Assembly: GCF_022170825.1 (NCBI RefSeq)
Contig: NZ_CP081878.1
Location: 1,514,001-1,578,000, forward strand
Length of the DNA: 64,000 bases
Direction: 5' to 3'
Source: Exiguobacterium acetylicum
GTDB lineage: Bacteria; Bacillota; Bacilli; Exiguobacteriales; Exiguobacteriaceae
The translations under genes and the position numbers were made by a program. The notes beneath the pieces were generated by a model. It saw only the letters and a list, made by a program, of their open reading frames with translations. It was not told where the DNA came from and did no database searches. Below are positions 41,638 to 49,456 of the stretch, piece after piece; position 1 is the stretch's first letter, and the number at the start of each line of letters is the position of its first letter.

Positions 41638-41675
41638 CAACAGCCCCGCTTCCATTTAAGGAAACGGGGCTGTTG
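41638..41675 (+). terminator. Bidirectional terminator
   Basis: CAACAGCCCCG pairs with CGGGGCTGTTG around a 16-base loop; it separates the HAD and MFS genes. Confidence 0.88.
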
Positions 41676-41677
41676 CG

Positions 41678-42859
41678 TTAAGAGGACAATCGATCGACTT
41701 CGGTTGCTTCGGTGCGTGGGGCGTGCCAGAAGTACGTCAGCAAAATACCGACTGCAAGCATCGCTGTCGCAAAATAGAACGGATAGTTCAGGTTGACGTC
41801 AAACAATAATCCACCGACGATCGGTCCAAGAATGTTTCCGATACTCGTAAACATCGAGTTCATCCCACCGACGAATCCTTGTTCATTTCCCGCGATCTTC
41901 GAGAGATAGGTCGTAACGGCAGGTCGCATCAAGTCGAACCCGACGAACACGACCATCGTCACAAGAATGATCGAGATGTAGCTCGTGACGAACGTCATCA
42001 AGACGACGAGTAAGGTCGAACCGATCAAACTATAGCGAATCAAGCGAATCTCACCGAACCAGCGTGTCAATCGATCGAACAATCCAACTTGGACGATGAC
42101 ACCGACAATCGCTCCAAGCGAAATCGCAAGGGCAATATCTTTCGCTGTGAAGCCGAACTTGCGGTCGACGAACAAGGCGAATAATGACTCAAACGAAGCA
42201 AGACCGAACGACGAGATCAACAGGACAAGAAAGGCGATGAAATAGAGTGGACTGAAGACTTTACGGAAACCAGTCTGTTGTTTGACCATCGTTGTCTCAT
42301 GGTGACGATTTGGTTCTTTGAGCGTAAAGACCGATAAGACCATCGCTATCAAACCGAACGCAGCAGCGAAGAAGAACGGTGTTCGCGTTCCGAAATCAGC
42401 GAGGAATCCACCGATTCCTGGTCCGATGATGAAACCAGTCGAGATCGCAGCAGACATATAACCGAGCGCTTTCGGGCGAGTCTCGTTCGTCGTGATATCA
42501 GCAATGAATGCCGTGACGGCAGGCATGATGAAAGCAGCACTGACACCACCGAGAATTCGGGAGGCGAACAGGACTTCGACGCTTTGACCGAGACCGAACA
42601 AGAGCTCGGACATACTGAAGATGAACAAGCCGATGATGATCATCGGTTTACGCCCATATTTGTCAACGGCGCGTCCAGCAAGCGGAGAGAGAATCAGTTG
42701 CGCAAAGGCAAAGGCGGAGACCATGTATCCGACCGTCGCTCCGGAAATGTTGAGCTCGTTCATGATCGTCGGTGTGACAGGAATGACGAGACCGATACCT
42801 AAAAAGGCGATAAATAAGTTGAGCAACAATGTACTCAGAATCAATGTATTGTTTTGCAT
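41678..42859 (-). CDS. MFS multidrug efflux transporter
   Basis: A 393-residue drug:H+ antiporter of the 12-helix DHA1 type. It shows the loop motif GRAVDKYGRKPM (motif A), the LSPLAGR lead-in, and GPGIGGFLADFG (motif C, antiporter marker) in helix five. It begins MQNNTLILSTLLLNLFIAFLG and resembles Bmr/NorA/YttB. Start ATG 42859 follows GAGGTGAACT. It lies 17 bases behind the TetR gene, so both are in one transcript controlled by the palindrome at 43474. Probable role is export of toxic compounds. Confidence 0.88.
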   Translation of the reverse strand: MQNNTLILSTLLLNLFIAFLGIGLVIPVTPTIMNELNISGATVGYMVSAFAFAQLILSPLAGRAVDKYGRKPMIIIGLFIFSMSELLFGLGQSVEVLFASRILGGVSAAFIMPAVTAFIADITTNETRPKALGYMSAAISTGFIIGPGIGGFLADFGTRTPFFFAAAFGLIAMVLSVFTLKEPNRHHETTMVKQQTGFRKVFSPLYFIAFLVLLISSFGLASFESLFALFVDRKFGFTAKDIALAISLGAIVGVIVQVGLFDRLTRWFGEIRLIRYSLIGSTLLVVLMTFVTSYISIILVTMVVFVGFDLMRPAVTTYLSKIAGNEQGFVGGMNSMFTSIGNILGPIVGGLLFDVNLNYPFYFATAMLAVGILLTYFWHAPRTEATEVDRLSS

Positions 42860-42876
42860 AGTTCACCTCAGTTAAA

Positions 42877-43470
42877 TTAAATCGTTTTTGACATACCTCG
42901 CCAGACGATTGGCCAAACAGCTTGTTGTCTCGCGTGAAACGCATCGACGCCGTTATAGACGAGTTCCGTCAATGTGCCTTCAGCAACGGTCAAATAGGCG
43001 AGTGCGGCACTTTTGTAGTCCGTTGAATACAGAATCTGTTCTGTCCGGTCTCGTTCGCGAAGTAAACGCGTCAAGAGATCGTGTAGCGAATCAAAAAATG
43101 GATTGAATCGTTCTGTCATCTCTTGTTCGAGCTTCTCCGGTGGAAAATAGGCTGCTCGTAGAATGAATCGCATCAGGATATCATCTTGCTGCTCCGTAAT
43201 AAACCAGTCGAAGAAGCCATGCAACGATTGTTCGAGCGGTTGTTGGCGCGTTTTCGTAAAGTACGTCGCGAAGCGTCGTTTTTGTTCCTGCAAGGCATAC
43301 GTCGTCGCTTGCAGGAATAAGTCATCCTTGCCTTTATAATGCGCATAGATTGACGGTTTCTTAATACCGACTTCTGTCGCAATCTCTTGCAGCGATGCTC
43401 CTTCATAGCCGTGCGCGGCAAAATGATGGATGCTCGTCTGAAGTAATTGTTGGGCTTTCAGGTCAATCAC
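42877..43470 (-). CDS. TetR-family repressor of the MFS pump
   Basis: A 197-residue TetR/AcrR regulator. The N-terminal HTH is GASLQEIATEVGIKKPSIYAHYKGKDDLF, a full match to the family. The ligand domain is helical with DAFHARQQAVWP near the end. GTG start 43470 follows AGGAAG very closely, and the palindrome at 43474-43489 ends three bases upstream, so the mRNA leader is short. It is transcribed first with the MFS gene and should be relieved by the exported drug. Confidence 0.9.
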   Translation of the reverse strand: MIDLKAQQLLQTSIHHFAAHGYEGASLQEIATEVGIKKPSIYAHYKGKDDLFLQATTYALQEQKRRFATYFTKTRQQPLEQSLHGFFDWFITEQQDDILMRFILRAAYFPPEKLEQEMTERFNPFFDSLHDLLTRLLRERDRTEQILYSTDYKSAALAYLTVAEGTLTELVYNGVDAFHARQQAVWPIVWRGMSKTI

Positions 43471-43473
43471 CTT

Positions 43474-43489
43474 CCTAACGGTCGTTAGG
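43474..43489. promoter_or_regulatory. TetR operator
   Basis: CCTAACGGTCGTTAGG has perfect seven-base arms (CCTAACG and CGTTAGG) around two bases. Its position directly before the tetR start codon fits a self-repression site. Confidence 0.8.
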
Positions 43490-43541
43490 TAACACTTTAA
43501 CAGGAGAATTTAGATGAAGTCAATCAGATTGTTTTACTGCA

Positions 43542-43575
43542 CAAAAAAACTGACTCCGCGTATGCGGAATCAGTT
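43542..43575 (-). terminator. Terminator after the coiled-coil membrane protein gene
   Basis: ACTGA/TCAGT and TCCGC/GCGGA pair around GTAT with one mismatch; on the minus strand TTTTTTT follows. Confidence 0.88.
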
Positions 43576-43587
43576 CAGTAGTACATC

Positions 43588-44640
43588 TTATTTGTTCATG
43601 ACACGACCGCGAGTAGCGACGCGTGAGCCGACGATACCAGCAAATGACGTGAAGATGAGTGTCAGAAGCAGTCCGACGAATGCCCAGATTGAAACTTTTG
43701 ATGCCGTTTGTGTTGCTTGTTCCGTTTGCTCACGGACATCTTGGACTGTTTTTTTCAAGTCTGCTGAAGTTTCGTCAAGCGTTTGTTTAGCATTTTCGAT
43801 TTGTTGCGTTGTTTCTTTTGTTGCTGTATTAAGACCGTCAACGATGTTTTGTGTCGCTTCTTCTGCCTCAGCACCTGTGAGGTCGGTGTTTTTCGCGACA
43901 GCGTCAGCGATTTTATCTTCATCGACCGATTTCTCGATTTTTTCAGCACGTGCTGTTAACGAATCCCCGAGATCTTGGACGATTGTATCGAAGTTTTCTG
44001 GTTTTGTGATCGCTTCCTTACCAGCAGCTGTGACGTCTTCTTGGACAGCGTCAAGCTCATTTTGCAAGTAGCCTGGTTGTAACTCTTTAATATCCGTGTC
44101 TTTCAAAATCTCATCGACGTTTCCTTCAAGCTCTTTCGTGTCGACTTGTGAGACGTTTTTAGTAATCGAATCAAAGCCTTTTGTTGCAGCGTCTTGAGCG
44201 GTTGAAGCAACAGATCCGATACCGTTACCTGCCGCACCACCAACTGTTCCGAGTAATGAGCCAACCGATTGTAACGTATTGACTGTCGTGAATGTCAAGA
44301 GAGCGAACAAGAGGATGACGCTTGTTGACCATGTCAAGAAACCGTGAACGAGACCAGCACGAGCGGACGTCACACCGGAGACGAATCCAGCGACGAATAG
44401 CGAGATGAGCAATGAAAGGATTGCCCAGATGATCAAGCCAGTTCCGACACCATCAAACGGATTGTTCGACGTTACGTCCGTGACACCGAGTCCGATGGCT
44501 GAACCGATGAGACTAAATAAAATCAATAAGGATAAGAATGATACCACACCTGCAAAAATCGAGCTCCATGAGATGTTACGACCTGCGTCGTCCGCTTCCG
44601 GTCGGAAATGGGACGAAAAGCCTCTGTTTGTTTTTTCCAT
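43588..44640 (-). CDS. Membrane protein with large coiled-coil region
   Basis: A 350-residue protein. Three hydrophobic helices are near residues 28-50, 68-90 and 103-125, then a long acidic/lysine helical region (about 155-310; TKELEGNVDEILKDTDIKEL and KETTQQIENAKQTLDETSAD), then one C-terminal helix (about 318-340). The glycine-rich GSLLGTVGGAAGNGIGSVAS precedes the helical part. It may form helical bundles on the outer or inner side. I do not know the family with certainty. Start ATG 44640 follows AGAGGT by ten bases. Single gene. Confidence 0.75.
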   Translation of the reverse strand: MEKTNRGFSSHFRPEADDAGRNISWSSIFAGVVSFLSLLILFSLIGSAIGLGVTDVTSNNPFDGVGTGLIIWAILSLLISLFVAGFVSGVTSARAGLVHGFLTWSTSVILLFALLTFTTVNTLQSVGSLLGTVGGAAGNGIGSVASTAQDAATKGFDSITKNVSQVDTKELEGNVDEILKDTDIKELQPGYLQNELDAVQEDVTAAGKEAITKPENFDTIVQDLGDSLTARAEKIEKSVDEDKIADAVAKNTDLTGAEAEEATQNIVDGLNTATKETTQQIENAKQTLDETSADLKKTVQDVREQTEQATQTASKVSIWAFVGLLLTLIFTSFAGIVGSRVATRGRVMNK

Positions 44641-44887
44641 AATAAGCACTACCTCTCCCCAAATTGGTCTTTCAAGTTCGAGATGTTCATGAATGTAAAA
44701 GCTTCATCTCAAGTTTCTTACGCGCATAGCTCTTATATTACCGCTCAATGAGATGGAGAAACCTAGTATTACAAGTACATGATTAATGGTCGTCTGAACT
44801 CCAATGAAGGGTTATGGATTGCGTTTGAAGAAAAAGCATCGTACACTTTTATCAAGTATCACGTTGTACTGTACAGTTTAAAAATTA
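44641..44887. other. Divergent intergenic region with short palindrome
   Basis: About 250 bases between two divergent genes. TGTACTGTACA (44865-44875) is a perfect 5-1-5 palindrome about 50 bases before the CNNM gene. No clear -35/-10 pair could be chosen for either gene. Confidence 0.4.
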
Positions 44888-44923
44888 AAAGGAGGTGATC
44901 CCCCGCTTTTAGGGGGATACAAG
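44888..44923 (+). promoter_or_regulatory. Extended ribosome site with hairpin before the CNNM start
   Basis: AAAGGAGGTGATCC (44888-44901) is a 14-base perfect complement of the conserved 3' end of Bacillales 16S rRNA. ATCCCCC (44898-44904) pairs with GGGGGAT (44912-44918). The TTG start is 28 bases from GGAGG, but folding the hairpin shortens the path to about seven bases. It could act as a translation switch. Confidence 0.7.
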
Positions 44924-46225
44924 TTGGACATCGTCTTAACACTGAATTTGTTGTTGCTCGTCGTATTGATTGGTTTGACCGCGTTTTTCGTCGGATCGGA
45001 GTTTGCGGTCGTCAAAGTCCGGATGTCTCGTCTCGACCAGATGGTGCAAGAAGGGAAAAAAGGAGCTGTGCTTGCAAAGAAGGTGGCGGGCGATCTGGAT
45101 TACTATTTGTCTGCCTGTCAGCTTGGTATCACGATTACAGCACTTGGTCTCGGGGCACTCGGGAAACCGACCGTTGAGAAGTTATTGACACCGCTCTTTG
45201 ATGAACTCGGTGTTGCAGTAGCGGTCTCCACGCTTCTGTCTTATAGTATTGCCTTCATCTTCGTCACGTTCTTACACGTCGTCGTCGGTGAACTGGCACC
45301 GAAAACGCTCGCGATTCAGTATGCAGAACGCATGACGTTGCTACTTGCACCGGCGCTCTATATATTTGGGAAAGTCATGTATCCGTTCATCTGGATCATG
45401 AACGGATCTGCCCGTGTTCTCCTTCGAATGTTCGGTGTAAAACCAGCCGGTCACGAACAAGCCCATTCGGAAGAAGAGTTGAAAATCATCATGGCGCAAA
45501 GTTTTCAAAGTGGTGAAATCAATCAATCAGAACTCGACTTGATGCAAAATGTCTTCGCTTTTGATGAGCGTGTCACGCGCGACATCATGGTGCCACGGAT
45601 GAACATGTTGGTCATTTCGGACGAGATCGACTGGGAAAGTCTATTGCAGACGATGTCAGACAATCCGTACACCCGTTATCCGGTCAGTGAAGGAACGGAT
45701 AAGGACCGGATTAGCGGCTATATCAATGTCAAGGAAGTGCTCGCACATCATGCTGTACAACATGAACGAGAACTTGCATCGTTCATCAAGCCACTTCCAG
45801 TCGTCTCAGAATTGACGCCGCTGCAAGAAACACTCTTGAAGATGAAACAGACACGCTCGCACATCGCACTCGTCATTGACGAGTATGGTGGAACATCCGG
45901 TTTGATCACGATGGAAGATATCTTGGAGGAAATCGTCGGTGATATCCGTGATGAATTCGATGAAGCGGAACAGGCAGAAATCGAACAGTTACCGGACGGT
46001 TCTTATCGCTTAGCAGGTACTGTCCTGTTGGTTGAGATGGAAGAGCGATTTGGTCTTCGGTTTGCAGATGCAGAGGCGGTCGATACGGTCGGTGGTTACA
46101 TTCAATCGCGAACGACTGCCTTTGAAGAAGGAACCATCGTCACGGATGAAGCCTTTACGCTTGAAATCATGCGTTCTGCCCACTATCAGATTCAGGATGT
46201 CAAGTTGACATTGACGCCTCGTTAA
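44924..46225 (+). CDS. CNNM/CorC-type (hemolysin family) membrane transporter
   Basis: A 433-residue protein. An N-terminal DUF21/CNNM domain with four helices (about residues 5-150; FFVGSEFAVVKVRMSRLDQM and VVVGELAPKTLAIQYAERM) is followed by two CBS modules (FDERVTRDIMVPRMNML and ALVIDEYGGTSGLITMEDILEEIVGDIRDEFD), and a CorC/HlyC end domain. Relatives move or regulate Mg2+ and Co2+ or export Na+. TTG start 44924 is reached through a hairpin (see the leader). It is a one-gene unit, and leader control would suit ion homeostasis. Confidence 0.9.
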   Translation: MDIVLTLNLLLLVVLIGLTAFFVGSEFAVVKVRMSRLDQMVQEGKKGAVLAKKVAGDLDYYLSACQLGITITALGLGALGKPTVEKLLTPLFDELGVAVAVSTLLSYSIAFIFVTFLHVVVGELAPKTLAIQYAERMTLLLAPALYIFGKVMYPFIWIMNGSARVLLRMFGVKPAGHEQAHSEEELKIIMAQSFQSGEINQSELDLMQNVFAFDERVTRDIMVPRMNMLVISDEIDWESLLQTMSDNPYTRYPVSEGTDKDRISGYINVKEVLAHHAVQHERELASFIKPLPVVSELTPLQETLLKMKQTRSHIALVIDEYGGTSGLITMEDILEEIVGDIRDEFDEAEQAEIEQLPDGSYRLAGTVLLVEMEERFGLRFADAEAVDTVGGYIQSRTTAFEEGTIVTDEAFTLEIMRSAHYQIQDVKLTLTPR

Positions 46226-46229
46226 CATA

Positions 46230-46277
46230 AAGACCCGTCGTGCCTAGTAGTCCAATCTACTGAGCATAACGGGTCTT
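46230..46277 (+). terminator. Terminator of the CNNM gene
   Basis: AAGACCCGT pairs with ACGGGTCTT at the base, and TAGTAG/CTACT pair inside the loop. A T-containing run follows. Confidence 0.78.
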
Positions 46278-46407
46278 GTTCATTGGGCAGAAGAGAGATT
46301 CGTCTCGTCCGATGGTAACTGTTCTTTCAAATACAGAGAAAAAGCTTCCATAGACAAGGGACGAGGAAATGGTTTTAACTCGTCCAAAAATATTATGATT
46401 TTTCCAT

Positions 46408-46434
46408 TCAATTGTCAGAAGATCGAGACGATAT
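46408..46434 (+). promoter_or_regulatory. SigD-type promoter of hemAT
   Basis: TCAA (46408-46411), exactly 15 bases, then GACGATAT (46427-46434), against the consensus TAAA-N15-GCCGATAT. It lies 40 bases before the start. Confidence 0.65.
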
Positions 46435-46473
46435 AGAAAGTGAAGTCCACCTATGAATGAAGGAGAGAAGCAT

Positions 46474-47766
46474 ATGAAGTGGTTCACGAAATCAGCATCA
46501 CCGTCCTTTGATGAACGTATCGAAGTCGAACGGTCCCATGTCGTGTTGAATGTTCCGACATCCTTACATGAACAATTGCGTTTAATCGATTTACAAGCTG
46601 TCGATTTACAAATTGTACGGGTCATCCGCGAAGATGTCTCCGATTGGATGCCGAGCATGGTCGACGCGTTCTACGAGGAGCTGGTCCGTGTTCCATCCCT
46701 TCGTCAGTTAATCGAACAGCATTCGACACTCAAACGATTAAAAGGTACGCTCGCTCAGCATATCTTACAAATGTTCGACGGTCAGGTGACGATGGAGTAC
46801 ATCGAAGCACGCCGCCGGATTGCCGAGCGTCATGTTCAAATCGGATTGCATAATAAGTGGTACATTGCTGCGTTCCAAAAAGTCTGGAACGTCCTCAGTG
46901 AGAAGATTGACGGCAGTGATTGGCCGGAAGTTGAACGTGTCCGGATCATGCGCTCGGCAGGGAAACTGTTCAACTTGGAACAACAGATCGTCATGACGAT
47001 GTATGAAGATCAAATCGATGAAGAACGACAAGCGATCGCGACAGCGAAACGTCACGTCGGAGATGGCGTGCAAAAATCGACCGAAGAACTCGCTGCCATG
47101 AGTGAAGAATCATCGGCGAACTTCCAAGAAATCGAGCGGCATGCAAAACATGTCTCGACGACGACGGATGCCATTTCACTTCAATTGACGGAAGCAGTCG
47201 GCGAAGCAGAAGCAGGTGTCGTTCTCGTTGAAGAGGAGACACGACGCTTCCAGGATGTCGTCGCGGATTTATCACGGACGACCGAACAAGTCGCTGAACT
47301 GTCACGCTTGTCGCAAGAAATCGAGCGGATTGCCGGGATGGTGACGACGATTTCCGATCAAACAAACTTGCTCAGTCTGAATGCTTCAATCGAAGCGGCA
47401 CGTGCTGGTGAGATGGGGCGTGGCTTCACCGTCGTCGCGCAAGAGATTCGTAAACTTGCTGAAGAGAGTAAACAATCGGCTGCAGAGACGTCGCGGATCG
47501 CACAAGAAATCACACAAAAAATGTTCGTCGTCTCAGAGCGGATGGGAACGACGGAGACGGCGGTCGTCCGGACGACGTCCGAGATGCAACAAGTCGTCCG
47601 TGCCTTCTCGCGGATTTCTGAACAGACAGACAATGTCTCGCGTCAAATTCACGAACTATCGACGGATACGAAGGATGTCGCCGGAACGATCGAAGGTATG
47701 CGCAAGATCGCTGAGGCGATTGCTGAGACCGCAGATGATTTGCAGGAAGTCGCGGCGACGCTCTGA
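46474..47766 (+). CDS. hemAT: Haem-based aerotaxis transducer HemAT
   Basis: A 430-residue soluble oxygen receptor. A sensor globin occupies residues about 20-175, with the proximal histidine expected at His120 in [15 protein letters not shown] and the distal tyrosine at Tyr67 in DAFYEEL. The signalling domain follows, with tip [21 protein letters not shown]. Start ATG 46474 follows AAGGAG; an upstream in-frame ATG lies before that site. The protein binds O2 at haem and signals to CheA. A SigD-type promoter connects it to motility. Spacing of globin and receptor fits HemAT of Bacillus. Confidence 0.95.
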   Translation: MKWFTKSASPSFDERIEVERSHVVLNVPTSLHEQLRLIDLQAVDLQIVRVIREDVSDWMPSMVDAFYEELVRVPSLRQLIEQHSTLKRLKGTLAQHILQMFDGQVTMEYIEARRRIAERHVQIGLHNKWYIAAFQKVWNVLSEKIDGSDWPEVERVRIMRSAGKLFNLEQQIVMTMYEDQIDEERQAIATAKRHVGDGVQKSTEELAAMSEESSANFQEIERHAKHVSTTTDAISLQLTEAVGEAEAGVVLVEEETRRFQDVVADLSRTTEQVAELSRLSQEIERIAGMVTTISDQTNLLSLNASIEAARAGEMGRGFTVVAQEIRKLAEESKQSAAETSRIAQEITQKMFVVSERMGTTETAVVRTTSEMQQVVRAFSRISEQTDNVSRQIHELSTDTKDVAGTIEGMRKIAEAIAETADDLQEVAATL

Positions 47767-47771
47767 ATTGT

Positions 47772-47803
47772 TCCTCCTTTCTCCAAGAAAGGAGGATTTT
47801 TTT
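47772..47803 (+). terminator. Terminator of hemAT
   Basis: TCCTCCTTTCT pairs with AGAAAGGAGGA around three bases and a run of seven T follows. Confidence 0.92.
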
Positions 47804-47843
47804 GTCGATTTATGGAAAATGTAAGGGGAGGTGTTGGTGATTC

Positions 47844-48539
47844 ATGATGAAAAGCCTTGGATTGCTCGTCGTATGTATTGTTGCATTCATAGGAAATTAT
47901 GTAATAGCAGAAGATCTTGCTCCGCGTGAGTTCTACGCCTTACTCGGTTTAACAGGTGTCGCTTTCTTGATTGGCGGAATCGAGTGGTGGCAAATCCGGC
48001 GCGATTTACGATATCAGGGACAAGCAGAGGGCGTATCGGTCCGACTTGCTGACCGTGCTTCACGCAAGACGAATACGATTTTTTTAGCACATCAGAAATG
48101 GGTGACATTTTCACGAAGTTACGCCAACTGGTGGCAGGCAATCCTTGCACGCTTCGAAAAGTTCGAATCGTTTTTTATTGACGTGACGTTCGAAGGGGAG
48201 GGGAAGCGTCTCCAAATCAAAGAAACGAAAACAGAGTGGTTACGTAATACGACGCATTTCGTGATTCGCGAAGACGGGTACGACGTCGGAACGATTCGTA
48301 CCGACGCGGCACTTCGTCAGCAATTGCGACTGCAGGAAGTATTACTCGTCACGTATGACAATCAAGAGTACCAGATCAATTCCTCGACGATCACAAGGAA
48401 AATCGGAGTTTATAAAGAAGGCGTCTGTATCGCGACGGGGTCGCGTCGAGGAACGCGACTCGTCTTTCACTGTGATACGAGTGAGCGCTTATTAGCCGTC
48501 GCCAGTATGATCGTCTTTCGTCTCGTATACACGAAATGA
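47844..48539 (+). CDS. Two-helix membrane protein, function unknown
   Basis: A 231-residue protein. Two hydrophobic helices (about residues 3-20 and 32-48) are followed by a 180-residue domain that reads as beta-rich (FFIDVTFEGEGKRLQIKE, THFVIREDGYDVGTIRTD, CIATGSRRGTRLVFHCD), probably cytoplasmic. The pattern is like tubby/LURP-type lipid-scaffold folds, but this is a loose impression. Start ATG 47844 (or 47847) follows GGGGAGG at a long distance. Unrecognised family. Confidence 0.7.
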   Translation: MMKSLGLLVVCIVAFIGNYVIAEDLAPREFYALLGLTGVAFLIGGIEWWQIRRDLRYQGQAEGVSVRLADRASRKTNTIFLAHQKWVTFSRSYANWWQAILARFEKFESFFIDVTFEGEGKRLQIKETKTEWLRNTTHFVIREDGYDVGTIRTDAALRQQLRLQEVLLVTYDNQEYQINSSTITRKIGVYKEGVCIATGSRRGTRLVFHCDTSERLLAVASMIVFRLVYTK

Positions 48540-48637
48540 ATTTATTTCACTGACCGTATGTATAGTCTAAAAAAAATTAGTACGTAAAGAATCAACAAGA
48601 CGATCCATCAATCCGAGTATTATCTGGATGCATAAAG

Positions 48638-48680
48638 AAGCGCGCTAGGTCTCGATTAAAGAGAACCAGCGCGCTTTTTC
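48638..48680 (+). terminator. Bidirectional terminator
   Basis: AAGCGCGCT pairs with AGCGCGCTT with inner GGT/ACC. It separates the membrane-protein and kinase genes. Confidence 0.85.
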
Positions 48681-48681
48681 A

Positions 48682-49311
48682 TTATCCTGTTTTTCGAATC
48701 GACTCGAACAATCGCCCCTTATAGACATCAGCAATTGTATTGAGGAAGGTCTCACTTAACTTCTTAGGGAAGAATGGTTTTGCGTAGACATAATGATACG
48801 CCTTCTTCAAGTCATCCCATTGTGTACATGGTTCTGTTTGCCGGAAACGGGCGACATCGATGATCCGTGTTCCATTCGCCGTCAAGAGAATGTTTCGCAA
48901 GTGGATGTCTGACGGGTTCAAACCGACGGACCGTGCTTGTGCTAAAGCCGTATCGACCGTCGTCAAGACGGATTCCGGGATGAACGTCCCGCTGACGAGA
49001 CATTCGAAAAGTGTTTGACCTTCAATGTATTCAAGCACGATATAATCCGCACCATATTCGTAGACTTGCGCGTACGTCGGAAAATCAGTCAACTGCGCGT
49101 AGATACCACCCTCGAGCTCGGCAAGCGTTCGAAACGACGGGTAAAACTTCTTGATGACGCGATCCGTTCCCAGGACTCGAAAGACGAACGCACTCCGTCC
49201 TGTTCCGATCAACTCGAGTTCGCTCGGAAGACTTTCGATCGTACAAACCAAACCTGTTTCCTTCAATTGGATCGCGTGCGCTAACTCAGCGTCTGTTTTC
49301 AATGCTGTCAC
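48682..49311 (-). CDS. Protein kinase-like protein (YrzF type)
   Basis: A 209-residue protein with a compact Ser/Thr-kinase-like fold. The glycine loop is IGTGRSAFVFRVL, the ATP lysine is in DRVIKKFYP, the hinge region is YIVLEYIEGQTL, the catalytic loop is PSDIHLRNILL and the metal site IIDVARFRQ (DVA in place of DFG). It lacks the C-terminal lobe helices of larger kinases, as in Bacillus YrzF. GTG start 49311 follows AAGGAGG by seven bases. Phosphorylation targets are unknown. Confidence 0.85.
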   Translation of the reverse strand: MTALKTDAELAHAIQLKETGLVCTIESLPSELELIGTGRSAFVFRVLGTDRVIKKFYPSFRTLAELEGGIYAQLTDFPTYAQVYEYGADYIVLEYIEGQTLFECLVSGTFIPESVLTTVDTALAQARSVGLNPSDIHLRNILLTANGTRIIDVARFRQTEPCTQWDDLKKAYHYVYAKPFFPKKLSETFLNTIADVYKGRLFESIRKTG

Positions 49312-49456
49312 TTCCTTTCCTCCTTCAATTCTTATACCCATTATACGCTCATCTGACAGGAAAAGTTTCAAAAATCGCTTGTGTGTGAAAGTTTTGAACA
49401 TTATGTGATATGCTAAAAATGCTATACTGTTACATACTTTAAGGGGGTTTTTAATC

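Noticed and set aside
44895-44912. Five-codon frame beginning GTG in the extended ribosome site of the CNNM gene
   Set aside because: It would start within the site itself and is too short to support as a leader peptide.
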